From contig NZ_BMNB01000007.1 in the NCBI RefSeq assembly GCF_014646235.1, forward strand, positions 177,578-241,577: a DNA stretch of 64,000 nt, written 5' to 3'. Positions 44,291-52,732 of this stretch are shown here, one piece after another; within the stretch, counting starts at the first letter, position 1; each line of letters opens with the position of its first letter. Source of the stretch: Micromonospora sonchi (GTDB lineage: Bacteria > Actinomycetota > Actinomycetes > Mycobacteriales > Micromonosporaceae). The position numbers and the translations under genes were made by a program. The notes beneath the pieces are model-generated. The model did no database searches. It worked only from the letters and a program-made list of their open reading frames with translations, and was not told the origin of the DNA.

Positions 44291-45034
44291 ATGCTGAACG
44301 GCAAGATCGCTCTCGTCACCGGCGGTGGGGCAGGTATCGGACGGGCGATCGCGCAGGCCTACGCCAAAGCCGGGGCCAGTGTCATGGTCACCGACATCGA
44401 CTCCGACGCGGCCGCCGCGGTCGCTTCCGAGATCACCGAGTCCGGTGGCACCGCCGACAGCAGGCACCTCGACACAACCGATCCCGAACGGCACTTCGCC
44501 GTGATCAAGTACATCGAGGAACGCTTCGGCCGGTTGGACATCGCGGCGAACAACGCCGGGGTGACCGTGCCGGCCGTTCCTACCGCCGATCTGCCACTCG
44601 ATCAGTGGGAGAAGGTCCGCAACGTCGACCTGGACGGCGTCTTCTACGGCGTACGCGCCCAGATTCCGGCCATGCTCCGAGCCGGCGGCGGCGTGATCGT
44701 GACGATCTCCAGCATCGCCGGCAAACGCGGTCTCTTCGGCATGGCGCCGTACGCCGCCGCGAAGCACGGCGTGATCGGCATCATGCAGACCATCGCCTGG
44801 GAGTACGGGCAGCAGGGCATCCGTGCCCTCTCCGTCGGTCCCGCCTACATCGCCACCGGTCTGGAGAACAACATCCCGGTGGAGATCCGCAAGACGTTGC
44901 CCGGAATGCACGCCCTCGGGAGAATGGGCGAACCACGCGAGGTCGGCGACACGGTCGCCTGGCTCAGCAGCGACCAGGCGAGCTTCCTCACCGGCTCCTA
45001 CATTCCCGTCGACGGCGGCTATCTGGCCCGCTGA
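44291..45034 (+). CDS. Short-chain dehydrogenase/reductase
   Basis: 247-residue classical SDR. TGGGAGIGRA nucleotide site, NNAG at about 90, catalytic Ser in TISSIAG and YAAAKHG with Tyr and Lys; C-terminal DGGYLA. Typical of NAD(P)-dependent 3-oxoacyl or alcohol dehydrogenases; substrate not predictable. Divergent from the decayed sigma gene. Confidence 0.92.
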   Translation: MLNGKIALVTGGGAGIGRAIAQAYAKAGASVMVTDIDSDAAAAVASEITESGGTADSRHLDTTDPERHFAVIKYIEERFGRLDIAANNAGVTVPAVPTADLPLDQWEKVRNVDLDGVFYGVRAQIPAMLRAGGGVIVTISSIAGKRGLFGMAPYAAAKHGVIGIMQTIAWEYGQQGIRALSVGPAYIATGLENNIPVEIRKTLPGMHALGRMGEPREVGDTVAWLSSDQASFLTGSYIPVDGGYLAR

Positions 45035-45246
45035 GCGGTTCCTCCCGGCCCGGCCGCCGGGATGCTTCCGGGACGGAGGCCCCCTCACGGCTGCGCACCA
45101 TTGTCGGTGCCTTCACCAGCAGGTCGAAGCCACCGAGCCGGTTCTCGACATGCGGCCCGGAACATCGTTGATATCGATGAACACTGCGACTTCCTGTCCG
45201 TGCCTGGTCACCACCTGGGCCTCGCCGCAGGCGGCTGCGGCTCAGG

Positions 45247-45264
45247 GCTACCTGCGCAGGTAGC
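45247..45264. terminator. Hairpin GCTACCTGC/GCAGGTAGC
   Basis: Perfect 18-base palindrome, four bases before the stop of the convergent small gene at 45268. Confidence 0.5.
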
Positions 45265-45267
45265 GAG

Positions 45268-45519
45268 TCAGCCGGGACCGACCGGATCGCACGGGCCGTC
45301 GTGGTCGGCCCGCCGGGTGCACCGACGCCGGTCGGGCAGGAAGCGGTCGCAGAACACCCAATGGCGTACGTGCTGCGCGTCCTCCGAGGAGACGTTAGCG
45401 CCGGCCACCTCGATACCCGGTATCAGTGCCAGCGACCGGCTCAGGGTGTACGCGAAGCGAAGTGCGTCGGCCAACTCCGGCACGTTCACGGGCAGGTGGA
45501 TCACATGCCGCTGGCTCAT
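45268..45519 (-). CDS. Hypothetical protein (83 aa), partner of the DivIVA-like gene
   Basis: Not recognised. VIHLPVNVPELADALRFAYTLSRSLALIPGI suggests an alpha/beta start; the C-terminus has two cysteines in FCDRFLPDRRRCTRR and one in HDGPCDP. It overlaps the upstream DivIVA-like gene by four bases, so both are co-translated. Confidence 0.65.
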   Translation of the reverse strand: MSQRHVIHLPVNVPELADALRFAYTLSRSLALIPGIEVAGANVSSEDAQHVRHWVFCDRFLPDRRRCTRRADHDGPCDPVGPG

Positions 45520-45770
45520 GGCGTCCTCCGCTGCGCGTGGGCGGCCTGCCAGTCACGCAGCGCCCGCTTGAGGCGTATGTTCTCGTCGTCCAGCCGGGCC
45601 AGGTCCTGATAGAGGATGGTCAGTTCCCGCGCCACCCGGTGCAGGAACTGTCGTACCTCCTGCTCGTCGAGGCCTCGGCGGCCGAAACCGACGACGGAGA
45701 ACTGCCAGTCCCGAACCTCGCGCGGGAACAGCCGTTCCGGCCGCCTGCCGTAGACATTTCCGCGACTCAT
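45516..45770 (-). CDS. DivIVA-domain-like small protein
   Basis: 84 residues. WQFSVVGFGRRGLDEQEVRQFLHRVARELTILYQDL matches the short DivIVA-type motif (F..RGLD..EVR.FL..V) that precedes a coiled coil; the rest (DENIRLKRALRDWQA) is predicted coiled coil. ATG at 45770 follows GGAGGAG. Its position near a Scr1-type XRE/DUF397 pair is common in actinomycetes; role unknown, possibly polar localisation. Confidence 0.7.
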   Translation of the reverse strand: MSRGNVYGRRPERLFPREVRDWQFSVVGFGRRGLDEQEVRQFLHRVARELTILYQDLARLDDENIRLKRALRDWQAAHAQRRTP

Positions 45771-46215
45771 CGGATGCTCCTCCAATGTGAATGGGGCGGC
45801 CCTGCGGCGGAGGGGAGTTCCGGGCAGGTCCGCCCCCGCCCGACGACCGCAGCCTCACTCGGCGAGTACGGCCACCGGGCTGCCAGTGGATGGTGGACGG
45901 TGGACGGTGGAGATTTCCGGCCAGGCAGGCTCGCGACGACCTGCCCTGCCGTGATAGGTATTCATCAAGTCGGTCGGAGCCGGAACAGCGGTTCCATGTT
46001 GAGACCCGACGAGAACCGGTATGCGTCTGCCACACGCGAGGCCGTCTCTCGTCACCTTCTCGGCTGTTGGCCCAGCCGCGGTTGCTGTGCTTGCACCGGG
46101 CGTCCCCGGGGGTCGGCGATCACCCTCACCCGAAGACCACATTTCCAGTGGCCTCGGCATTGGTGCAACCAACCCCAACCGATCTCAGTCAGAGATGGGG
46201 CAGGAAAGAGGGATC

Positions 46216-47085
46216 ATGCCTGTCAAACATGAGTCGTTCGTGCAGACGCTCCGCGCCCAATGGCTGGGCCAGCAGATGCGGCAGCTACGCGAGCAGCGCG
46301 GTTTCACCCTCAAGCAGGCGGCGGAGTTTCTGGAACGAGATTTCTCCTCTGTCGCGCGGTGGGAGCGCGCCGAGTGGCCGTTCCGCCGAGGGGTCGTGGT
46401 GTCCCTCCTCGACCTTTACGGCGAGCATGACGGTCGCGAGCGGAACCGCTACATCCAACTTGCTGAGGATGCGTGGCGTACGGATCGGTGGGACGACGAC
46501 TACGACGAGCTGGTCGAGGCATCCTTCATCGACTTTCCCTGGTTGGAGAGTCGGGCGGAACAGATTTGTTCGTGGGACGCCATGCTCATGCCAGGGCTCA
46601 TGCAGACGCGGGACTACGCCGAGGCTGTGATCCGCAACGCGGAGGGTGACAAGGCGACCGACTACTCGGTCGGCAAGTGGTTGCAGTTGCGGCTGGACCG
46701 GCAGAGGGTGCTTGACCGAGAGCCGAGCCTGCGTATCGCAGCGGTCATTGACGAGAGCGTCCTGCGTCGTCCAGTCGGCGGTGCATCCCTGATGCGTGAT
46801 CAGCTCCAGCACCTCGGGGAACTGCTGTTGAGCGCCAACATGGATATTCGTGTCCTGCCATCCGCCGTTGGTCTGCACGCTGGCTTGGATGGCTCCTTCG
46901 TGCTTTTCGCCATGCCCAAGCCCTACCCAGAGGTCGCCTACGCCGAGATGCTGGGAGGACGCCGATTCATGGAATCGCCCAAGTCAAAGCGCTACGCGCT
47001 TGCGTACGATCGACTTCGGGAGGCCGCTCTCGACCCGCGCGAGTCGGCAAGACTGATCACCAAGATCGCGGAGGATCTGTCATGA
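46216..47085 (+). CDS. Scr1-family XRE transcriptional regulator (DUF5753)
   Basis: 289 residues. HTH_31/XRE domain at about 15-75 (QQMRQLREQRGFTLKQAAEFLERDFSSVARWERAEW), then the DUF5753 domain (SWDAMLMPGLMQTRDYAEAVIR, RQRVLDREPSLRIAAVIDESVLRRPVGG, DIRVLPSAVGLHAGLDGSFVLFAMP). Always accompanied by a DUF397 gene, here overlapping by ATGA. Such pairs influence development and, in places, act like toxin-antitoxin modules. G+C is lower than in neighbours. ATG at 46216 is preceded by AAAGAGGG. Confidence 0.92.
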   Translation: MPVKHESFVQTLRAQWLGQQMRQLREQRGFTLKQAAEFLERDFSSVARWERAEWPFRRGVVVSLLDLYGEHDGRERNRYIQLAEDAWRTDRWDDDYDELVEASFIDFPWLESRAEQICSWDAMLMPGLMQTRDYAEAVIRNAEGDKATDYSVGKWLQLRLDRQRVLDREPSLRIAAVIDESVLRRPVGGASLMRDQLQHLGELLLSANMDIRVLPSAVGLHAGLDGSFVLFAMPKPYPEVAYAEMLGGRRFMESPKSKRYALAYDRLREAALDPRESARLITKIAEDLS

Positions 47086-47348
47086 ACCGAGATTTGCCGG
47101 CTGTGGCCTGGCATATCAGCACCAAGAGCAACAGTAACGGAGGCAGCTGCGTCGAGGCGGGGCCGGTGCTCGATGGTTCTGGACGGGTTGCTGTCCGGCA
47201 CAGCAAGGCACGCGACGCTGCGACGATCGTCTACACCTTCGAGGAGTGGACGGCCTTCATCGGTGGCGTCAAGGACGGCGAGTTCGACTTCATCAGGAGA
47301 GGAGCATCTGCACCTCGCGCCAGAGTTTGTCGAACGACAGTGAGTTAG
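47082..47348 (+). CDS. DUF397 protein, partner of the Scr1 regulator
   Basis: 88 residues. WHISTKSNSNGGSCVEAGPV and VAVRHSKARDAATIVYTFEEWTAFIGGVKDGEFD are the DUF397 core. The family normally ends there at about 65 residues; here about 20 extra residues (IRRGASAPRARVCRTTVS) run into the repeat region, suggesting that the original stop was lost or replaced when the repeat arrived. Confidence 0.9.
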   Translation: MNRDLPAVAWHISTKSNSNGGSCVEAGPVLDGSGRVAVRHSKARDAATIVYTFEEWTAFIGGVKDGEFDFIRRGASAPRARVCRTTVS

Positions 47349-47357
47349 CCCGCGTAA

Positions 47358-47470
47358 GGGAGACCGGCAATAGGCGAGGCCTGGGGTCCAGGGCTGGTGA
47401 TGCTGCGCCTCGGGTGATGGGCAGCGCGGGATGCGGCATGTCGGGGTGTTCGGGCCGATCGGGTGGGCAC
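47358..47470 (+). repeat. Dispersed repeat also present near 57590-57693
   Basis: GGGGTCCAGG...CTGGTGATGCTG and TGCGGCATGTCGGGGTGTTC GGGCCGATC recur with small changes at 57594-57693. Both copies lie next to small genes in intergenic DNA. Confidence 0.6.
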
Positions 47471-47608
47471 GAGTTGCGGCATACCGGGGCATCCCGTCCG
47501 GTGAGCGGCACGGATTGCCGCATGTCGGGCTGTCCGGGTCCGCTGAGGCCGCGAGTTGCCGCATCTCGTGCGCCGACCACGAGTTGCGGCATGCTGCGCG
47601 ACGAGGCC
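47429..47608. repeat. Array of degenerate 41-nt tandem repeats
   Basis: Units start at 47429, 47471, 47512, 47553 and 47581 with GAGTTGCGGCAT or variants, followed by GTCGGG..GTCCGGG. Spacing is 42, 41, 41 and 28 bases. Every unit contains the near-palindrome ATGCCGCAA. No open reading frame of coding character crosses it. Confidence 0.65.
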
Positions 47609-47939
47609 GATGCAGCGCCTCAGGCTGAGCGGCCGGCGCTGCACAGGCCAGAACGGTAGGCGGATCAAGCATATTGGGTGATCCGCTGTTCACCTTCTCC
47701 CAGGCGATGCTCTACCGCGCCGCCCGGCATCTGAACCGGCTCGGCATGGACGTTGCGGTGATCGGAATACCTACCTGCTGAACGTGGTGGCCGGGTCGTC
47801 GTCGTCGGCCGGGCCGGGCACACTTCCGCCACTGACGGTCGGCGTGTTCCCAGCGACCTCACAGCGGCGGCCGATACCGTGCGCCGGTCAGCGTCCGCTC
47901 CTATAGGGAGTACGGGCACCAGACCCCGCGGGAGTACCG
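47609..47939. other. Intergenic stretch with a possible gene remnant
   Basis: About 330 bases. TTG at 47674 opens LGDPLFTFSQAMLYRAARHL and then NRLGMDVAVIG, protein-like and in plausible codon usage, but stops near 47770; it may be the remnant of a lost gene. No other feature. Confidence 0.3.
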
Positions 47940-49025
47940 ATGGTCTTTAAGAAGATGTTGAGCGCGCTCGGCGTGGGCGGTCCGAGTGTGGACACCGTCC
48001 TGGCCAACCCGAACACCCGACCTGGCGAGACCCTCAACGGCCAGGTGCACCTGGTGGGCGGGGAAGCCCAGGCGGACATCGAGCAGATCGTCATCGGGCT
48101 GGTCACCCGGGTCGAGGTCGGTGAGCAGGCCGGCGTGATGGAGTTCCACCGGCAGGTGGTCGGCGGCCGGCTCCAGCTCGCCCCGAAGCAGGCGCTGTCC
48201 ATTCCGTTCCAGCTTCCGGTGCCGTGGGAGACCCCGGTCACCGCGGTGTACGGGCAGCGTCTGCACGGCATGACGATGGGGCTGCGTACCGAGTTGGCGA
48301 TCGCCCGCGCGGTCGACAAGGGTGACCTGGACGAGATCAATGTGCACCCGCTGCCGGTGCAGGAGCGGATCCTGGAGGCGTTCGGCCAGCTCGGTTTCCG
48401 GTTCAAGAAGGCGGACCTCGAGCGCGGCATGATCCGCGGCGTGCAGCAGACGCTGCCGTTCTACCAGGAGATCGAGTTCTTCGCGGCGCCGCAGTATGCG
48501 CAGGTCATCAACGAGGTCGAGTTGACCTTCGTGACCAACCCGCACGGCGTCGACGTGGTGCTGGAGTGTGACAAGCGGGGTGGCTTCCTCGTACCCGGAC
48601 AGGACGTTTTCGGCCGCTACCAGGTCGGGCACGCCGAGGCCGACAAGCACGACTGGACGCAGGTGGTCGACGGCTGGCTGCGTGAGACGATCGACCGCTT
48701 CAGCACGCTGCGCGCCCAGGCGTTCGGCGCTCCGCAGGGTTACGGTGCCCCGCACGGTTATGGTGCCCCGCACGGTTATGGCGCTCCGCAGGCGTACGGC
48801 CCGCCGCAGCGGCGGGGTGGTCCCGGCATCGGTGGTGTGGTGGCGGGTGCGGCGCTCGGCGCTGCGGGCGGCATGCTCGCCGGCCACATGATCAGCAACG
48901 CGTTCGAAGGCGGCGAGGAGGAGGTCGCCGAGGCGGCCGGTGACTTCGGCGGTGACTTCGGCGGCGGTGACTTCGGCGGCGGTGACTTCGGGGGCGGTGA
49001 CTTCGGGGGTTTCGAGGAGTTCTAG
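47940..49025 (+). CDS. Spo0M-like sporulation control protein
   Basis: 361 residues. Spo0M/arrestin-like N-terminal domain: MLSALGVGGPSVDTVLANPN, GQVHLVGGEAQADIEQIVIGLVTR, FQLPVPWETPVTAVYGQ and VDKGDLDEINVHPLP. Spo0M acts in sporulation and cell-shape control in Bacillus. The C-terminus is unusual: four GAPQ/HGYG repeats, a glycine-rich hydrophobic stretch (GIGGVVAGAALGAAGGMLAGH) and an acidic tail of GGDFGG repeats. ATG at 47940 follows GGGAGTACCG. Confidence 0.88.
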   Translation: MVFKKMLSALGVGGPSVDTVLANPNTRPGETLNGQVHLVGGEAQADIEQIVIGLVTRVEVGEQAGVMEFHRQVVGGRLQLAPKQALSIPFQLPVPWETPVTAVYGQRLHGMTMGLRTELAIARAVDKGDLDEINVHPLPVQERILEAFGQLGFRFKKADLERGMIRGVQQTLPFYQEIEFFAAPQYAQVINEVELTFVTNPHGVDVVLECDKRGGFLVPGQDVFGRYQVGHAEADKHDWTQVVDGWLRETIDRFSTLRAQAFGAPQGYGAPHGYGAPHGYGAPQAYGPPQRRGGPGIGGVVAGAALGAAGGMLAGHMISNAFEGGEEEVAEAAGDFGGDFGGGDFGGGDFGGGDFGGFEEF

Positions 49026-49040
49026 ATCGTCGGGAACGCT

Positions 49041-49079
49041 CACGGTGGCCCTCCGGGACGAACCCGGAGGGCCACCGTG
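49041..49079 (+). terminator. Strong terminator hairpin after the Spo0M gene
   Basis: 17-base perfect stem (CACGGTGGCCCTCCGGG and its complement) with loop ACGAA, starting 16 bases after the stop and also serving the convergent gene at 49096. Confidence 0.85.
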
Positions 49080-49095
49080 TTACGCGCGGGCTAGG

Positions 49096-49476
49096 TCAGC
49101 GTCCGCGCTGCCGGCGCTCCTGGCTGGAACGTCGCGCGCTGCCGGCCTTGGACAAACCACGGCTACCCAGGTAACCAAGGGTCAGCAGGGTGATGAAGAG
49201 CCACGCCTGGCCCGGGTTGTTGATGTTCAGGCCGTTCGCGGTCGTACCCTTCCAGAAGGCGGAGATCACCAGGAGGGTGACGGCGGCCGCGTAGATCCAG
49301 AACTCCGTGGTCAGGAAGGCCTGCTTGGTCTCCGTACCCGGCGCCTGCATCGGCTCCCGATGCCCGTCGTGCATCATCGGCATCGGCTGGGTCGGTGTCT
49401 CCTGCATGGCCTGCCGCTGCTGTACGTCCGGAGCCGGACGGTTCATCGGCCTGGTGGATGCAGCCTGCGTGCTCAT
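49096..49476 (-). CDS. Small membrane protein with Met/Gln/Pro-rich N-terminus
   Basis: 126 residues, no family recognised with certainty. N-terminal about 50 residues are disordered (QQRQAMQETPTQPMPMMHDG). Two transmembrane helices follow (FWIYAAAVTLLVISAFW and WLFITLLTLGYLGSRGL), with a basic C-terminus. ATG at 49476 follows GAGGA. Located after the Spo0M terminator on the opposite strand. Confidence 0.7.
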   Translation of the reverse strand: MSTQAASTRPMNRPAPDVQQRQAMQETPTQPMPMMHDGHREPMQAPGTETKQAFLTTEFWIYAAAVTLLVISAFWKGTTANGLNINNPGQAWLFITLLTLGYLGSRGLSKAGSARRSSQERRQRGR

Positions 49477-49771
49477 CTGTCCTCCTCAGGATGTGATGAG
49501 TCGTAACCCTCGCCCCGCCACCGCGTGTCGGCCACGGCACGGTTCGCGTGCTCGGCGCGGGCACCCCGCGTCTACCCGGCGCTTCGGAAGCAGTAACCCC
49601 CGATTGGTCGACGGATCCGGAGAACGGGTCCCTGTGTGGCTGCTACCCGTACGCCGCGTCGTTGGCGGCGGATGTCCGGTTCCGCCGTGCTCGACGGTCC
49701 GGCCGTGCGGGTTTGTCCCGCTGGCCACCGGGCACGCACAACGGACCGACGCTTCTGCGAGGTGATGGATC
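49477..49771. other. Divergent intergenic region
   Basis: 295 bases between two small genes. No operator or hairpin stands out; it must hold both promoters. Confidence 0.35.
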
Positions 49772-50176
49772 GTGCGTGAAGACGACATGCGACAGGAAGC
49801 CGCCCGCCGGGCCGAGGAGCGGATCGCCGACGGCGTTTACGGCGAGGGCGCGGTGGACGAGGTGACCGTGCCACCGACCGATGTGGAGGCCGCCATCCAG
49901 CGCGACGACCGGGACGATCCGGCGCACGTGCCGATCGATCCCACCGTACTGCGTGACGGTGGCCCCACCCGGGGGCAGGGCGCGATCACCACGACCGGCG
50001 GTACGGCCGGGCCGGCCAGCGCCCGCCGGTTGGCCCGCCAACCCGAGCGGCACCGGGGCAAGGTGGCCCCGACCACCACGGGTGACGCCACCACCGGTGG
50101 GATGAGCACCCCTTCGGGTGGCGCCACCAGCGACCAGTCCACTCCCGCCACCCACACCGGCAACTTCGCCGACTGA
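49772..50176 (+). CDS. Hypothetical hydrophilic protein, probably disordered
   Basis: 134 residues. The start is acidic/basic (REDDMRQEAARRAEERIADGVYGEG), then TVPPTDVEAAIQRDDRDDP, and the second half is Thr/Gly/Ser-rich (ITTTGGTAGP, TTTGDATTGGMSTPSGGATS). No membrane segment or known domain. GTG at 49772 follows GAGGTGA. Such proteins are common in actinomycetes and uncharacterised. Confidence 0.6.
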   Translation: MREDDMRQEAARRAEERIADGVYGEGAVDEVTVPPTDVEAAIQRDDRDDPAHVPIDPTVLRDGGPTRGQGAITTTGGTAGPASARRLARQPERHRGKVAPTTTGDATTGGMSTPSGGATSDQSTPATHTGNFAD

Positions 50177-50218
50177 CCCGCTCACCCCCCTCACCCCGCT
50201 CTCCCCCCGCCGACCTCG

Positions 50219-50279
50219 GTTGATCATGAGGTTAGCGGCAGTCAGGGAGATCGACTTCGCCGCTAACCTCATGATCAAC
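50219..50279. repeat. GTTGATCA palindromic element, copy B
   Basis: 21-base perfect arms (50219-50239 and 50259-50279) with the same GTTGATCATGAGGTTAGCGG arm as copy A but an unrelated 19-base loop. Between convergent genes. Confidence 0.75.
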
Positions 50280-50307
50280 GCACGTTGGGTGGGGTCAGGG
50301 GGTGGGG

Positions 50308-52608
50308 TCAGGGGGTGGGGGTGAGGGTGGTCAGGCGTTGGGTGGCGCGGGTGAGGGCCACGTAGAGGTCGCTGGGGCCGCGCGGGGATTCGGCGACGAT
50401 GCGGTCGGGATCGACCAGCACGACCGAGTCGAACTCCAGGCCCTTGGCCTCGGCGACGGTGAGCAGCACCACCCGGCTCTCCAGGTCGGGTTGCTCGCCG
50501 ACGGCAGCCTCAGGCAACGCCGCGGTCAGGGCGGCGCCGAGGTCGTCCAGCCGACCAGCCGGCACGATCACGCCGAGCCGCCCGTCGGCCAGCCCGGCCG
50601 CCTCCGCCGTGGCGACCTCCACCAGCTCCGCGGCCAGCCGCTGCGCCGGCACGGTGCGCTCGGCGGGCGGGAACCCACTGGAGCGTACGGCGCGCGGCGG
50701 GCGCAACGCCGGGTCGATCTCGGTCAGTACGCCCGCAGCCACCGCCATGATCTCGGCGGGGGTGCGGTAGCTGACGGTCAGCTCGGCCAGCCGCCACCGG
50801 CTCGCCACGTACGGCGCCAACGCCTCCGACCATGACGGTGTGCCCGCCAACGCCCCGGTCTGCGCCACGTCACCGACGATGGTCATCGAACGGCTCGGGC
50901 AGCGGCGCATCAGCAGCCGCCACGCCATCGGCGACAGCTCCTGCGCCTCGTCGATGATCACGTGACCGAAGGCCCAGCTGCGGTCGGCCGCCGCGCGTTG
51001 CGCGGTGGTCAGCCGGTCCGCCTCCTCCTGCCGCTCCAGCAGCCGGTCGGCGTCGAGCAGGTCGGTCACGCCGAGGATCTCGCCGCCGTCGGCCTCGTCC
51101 TCCACGTCGATCGACCGGGAACCCCGGGCGATCTCTAGGACGCCCTCGGCGTACTCCCGTTGCAGGGCGCGGATCCGTTCCCGGCGGGCGGCGGCGGCCC
51201 GGTCGTCCTCACCGAGCAGCTCCGCCGCCTCGTCCAGCAGGGGTACGTCCGCCGGGGTCCAGCCGCCCGGTTCGCGGTGTAACGCGGCCCGCTCGTCGGC
51301 GGTCAACATCGGCGCGGCGGTGGCGATCCGCTCGGTCGAGGCGAACAGGTCGGCGAGGAGGCGCTGCGGGGTGAGTACCGGCCACAGTTCGTCCAGCGCG
51401 GCCCGGACCTCCGGCTCCTCGCGCAGTTCGCGGCGGATCTCCGCGAGGTCGGCCTCGTCCAGCAGGTTCTCCCCGCCCAGCGGATCGGCACCGATCCGCT
51501 CCGCCACCTGGGCGGCCAGCGCATGGATGATCTCGATGTCGAACACGGCGCGGGCCAGGTTGTGCGGCCGACCGCTGCGGCGGGCCCGCTCCCGGGCCGC
51601 GTGCACGGTGGCCGGGTCGAGGAGCAGGATCTCCCGCTGCGGCAGCTCGATCTCCAACGGCTCGTCGGGCACCCGCTGTCGGTCGCGTACCGCGTTGGTG
51701 AGCACCTCCACCATCGCCGCGCGTCCCTTGACGGCGGCCGTGGTGGCCGGCTCCGCGCGCCGGGCGTTGACGCCGGGGAAAAGATCGGCCTGGGTACGCA
51801 GCAGCACGCCGGTCTCGGCCAGCGCGGGCAGCACCTGCGAGATGTAGCGCAGGAAGGTGGCGTTCGGGCCGACCAGCAGCACACCGCGGCTGGAGAGCTC
51901 CCGGCGGTGGGTGTAGAGCAGGTACGCCGCCCGGTGCAGCGCCACGGCGGTCTTGCCGGTACCCGGGCCACCCTGCACCACCAGCACCCCGGGCAGGTCG
52001 GCTCGGATGATCCGGTCCTGTTCGGTCTGGATCGTCTCGACGATGTCGCGCATCCGGCCGGTGCGGCTGGCGTTCAGCGCGGCCAGCAGCGAGGCCTCCC
52101 CGGTGAGTTCCTCGTGGGCGGTGGGGGAGGCGGTGGTCAGGTCGAGCACCTCGTCGTTGACGGCGATCACCTTGCGCTGCCGGGTACGCAGGTGGCGGCG
52201 TCGCCGGACGCCCTGCGGGTTGGCTGCGGTGGCCAGGTAGAAGGCGCGGGCGGCCGGGGCACGCCAGTCCATCAGCAGCGGGTCGTAGTCACCGTCGGTG
52301 TCGAAGATGCCGATCCGGCCGATGTAGCGGCGCTCGCCGTCGTCGGTGTCCAGCCGGCCGAAACACAGGCCGTTCTCCACCGCGGAGAACTGTTCGACCT
52401 GGTCGGCGTACATGCGCACCGAGCTGTCGCGTTGGGAGCGGTCCTGCAGTGTGCCGCCGGTCGTCCGCAGCTGTTCGGTCAGCCGTCGGGACGCCTGCTC
52501 GCGAAGGTCGTCCAGGCGCTGGTAGAGCATCGAGACGTACTCCTGCTCGCGGCCGATCTCGTCGTCGGACGGCGAACCGCCGGAGTGCCTTGACAATCCG
52601 TCTCCCAT
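50308..52608 (-). CDS. HelD/HelR-like RNA-polymerase-associated ATPase (UvrD-type helicase fold)
   Basis: 766 residues. N-terminal coiled-coil arm (IGREQEYVSMLYQRLDDLREQASRRL), then IGRIGIFDTDGDYDPLLMDWRAPAARAFYLAT, the HelD family signature. Walker A is VVQGGPGTGKTAVALHRAAYLLY, Walker B VIIDEAQELSPM, motif VGDVAQTG, and late motifs VSYRTPAEIM and AKGLEFDSVVLV, DLYVALTRAT. Class II HelD and HelR proteins remove stalled or rifamycin-bound RNA polymerase from DNA. ATG at 52608 is chosen. I found no rifamycin-associated element in front of it. Confidence 0.9.
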   Translation of the reverse strand: MGDGLSRHSGGSPSDDEIGREQEYVSMLYQRLDDLREQASRRLTEQLRTTGGTLQDRSQRDSSVRMYADQVEQFSAVENGLCFGRLDTDDGERRYIGRIGIFDTDGDYDPLLMDWRAPAARAFYLATAANPQGVRRRRHLRTRQRKVIAVNDEVLDLTTASPTAHEELTGEASLLAALNASRTGRMRDIVETIQTEQDRIIRADLPGVLVVQGGPGTGKTAVALHRAAYLLYTHRRELSSRGVLLVGPNATFLRYISQVLPALAETGVLLRTQADLFPGVNARRAEPATTAAVKGRAAMVEVLTNAVRDRQRVPDEPLEIELPQREILLLDPATVHAARERARRSGRPHNLARAVFDIEIIHALAAQVAERIGADPLGGENLLDEADLAEIRRELREEPEVRAALDELWPVLTPQRLLADLFASTERIATAAPMLTADERAALHREPGGWTPADVPLLDEAAELLGEDDRAAAARRERIRALQREYAEGVLEIARGSRSIDVEDEADGGEILGVTDLLDADRLLERQEEADRLTTAQRAAADRSWAFGHVIIDEAQELSPMAWRLLMRRCPSRSMTIVGDVAQTGALAGTPSWSEALAPYVASRWRLAELTVSYRTPAEIMAVAAGVLTEIDPALRPPRAVRSSGFPPAERTVPAQRLAAELVEVATAEAAGLADGRLGVIVPAGRLDDLGAALTAALPEAAVGEQPDLESRVVLLTVAEAKGLEFDSVVLVDPDRIVAESPRGPSDLYVALTRATQRLTTLTPTP

Positions 52609-52703
52609 ATGATTAGAGTTTGGGGTAGGAGCGGCCCATTTCGGCCGTTCTTCTTCTTTATGCCTGAACTGCCAAAGATACCGCGCGGCAATCGGCGCGA
52701 CCA

Positions 52704-52732
52704 AGCACGGCCGGCTCCCGCCGGGCCGTGCT
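52704..52732 (-). terminator. Terminator hairpin AGCACGGCC/GGCCGTGCT
   Basis: Nine-base perfect stem just past the stop of the TPR gene (minus strand), before the HelD promoter. Confidence 0.6.

Noticed and set aside
47429..47608. Possible CRISPR array
   Set aside because: Repeats are degenerate along their whole length, with no unique spacers and no cas genes nearby.
52609..52680. Rifamycin-associated element before the HelD/HelR-like gene
   Set aside because: No inverted repeat resembling the known element was found in the upstream DNA.
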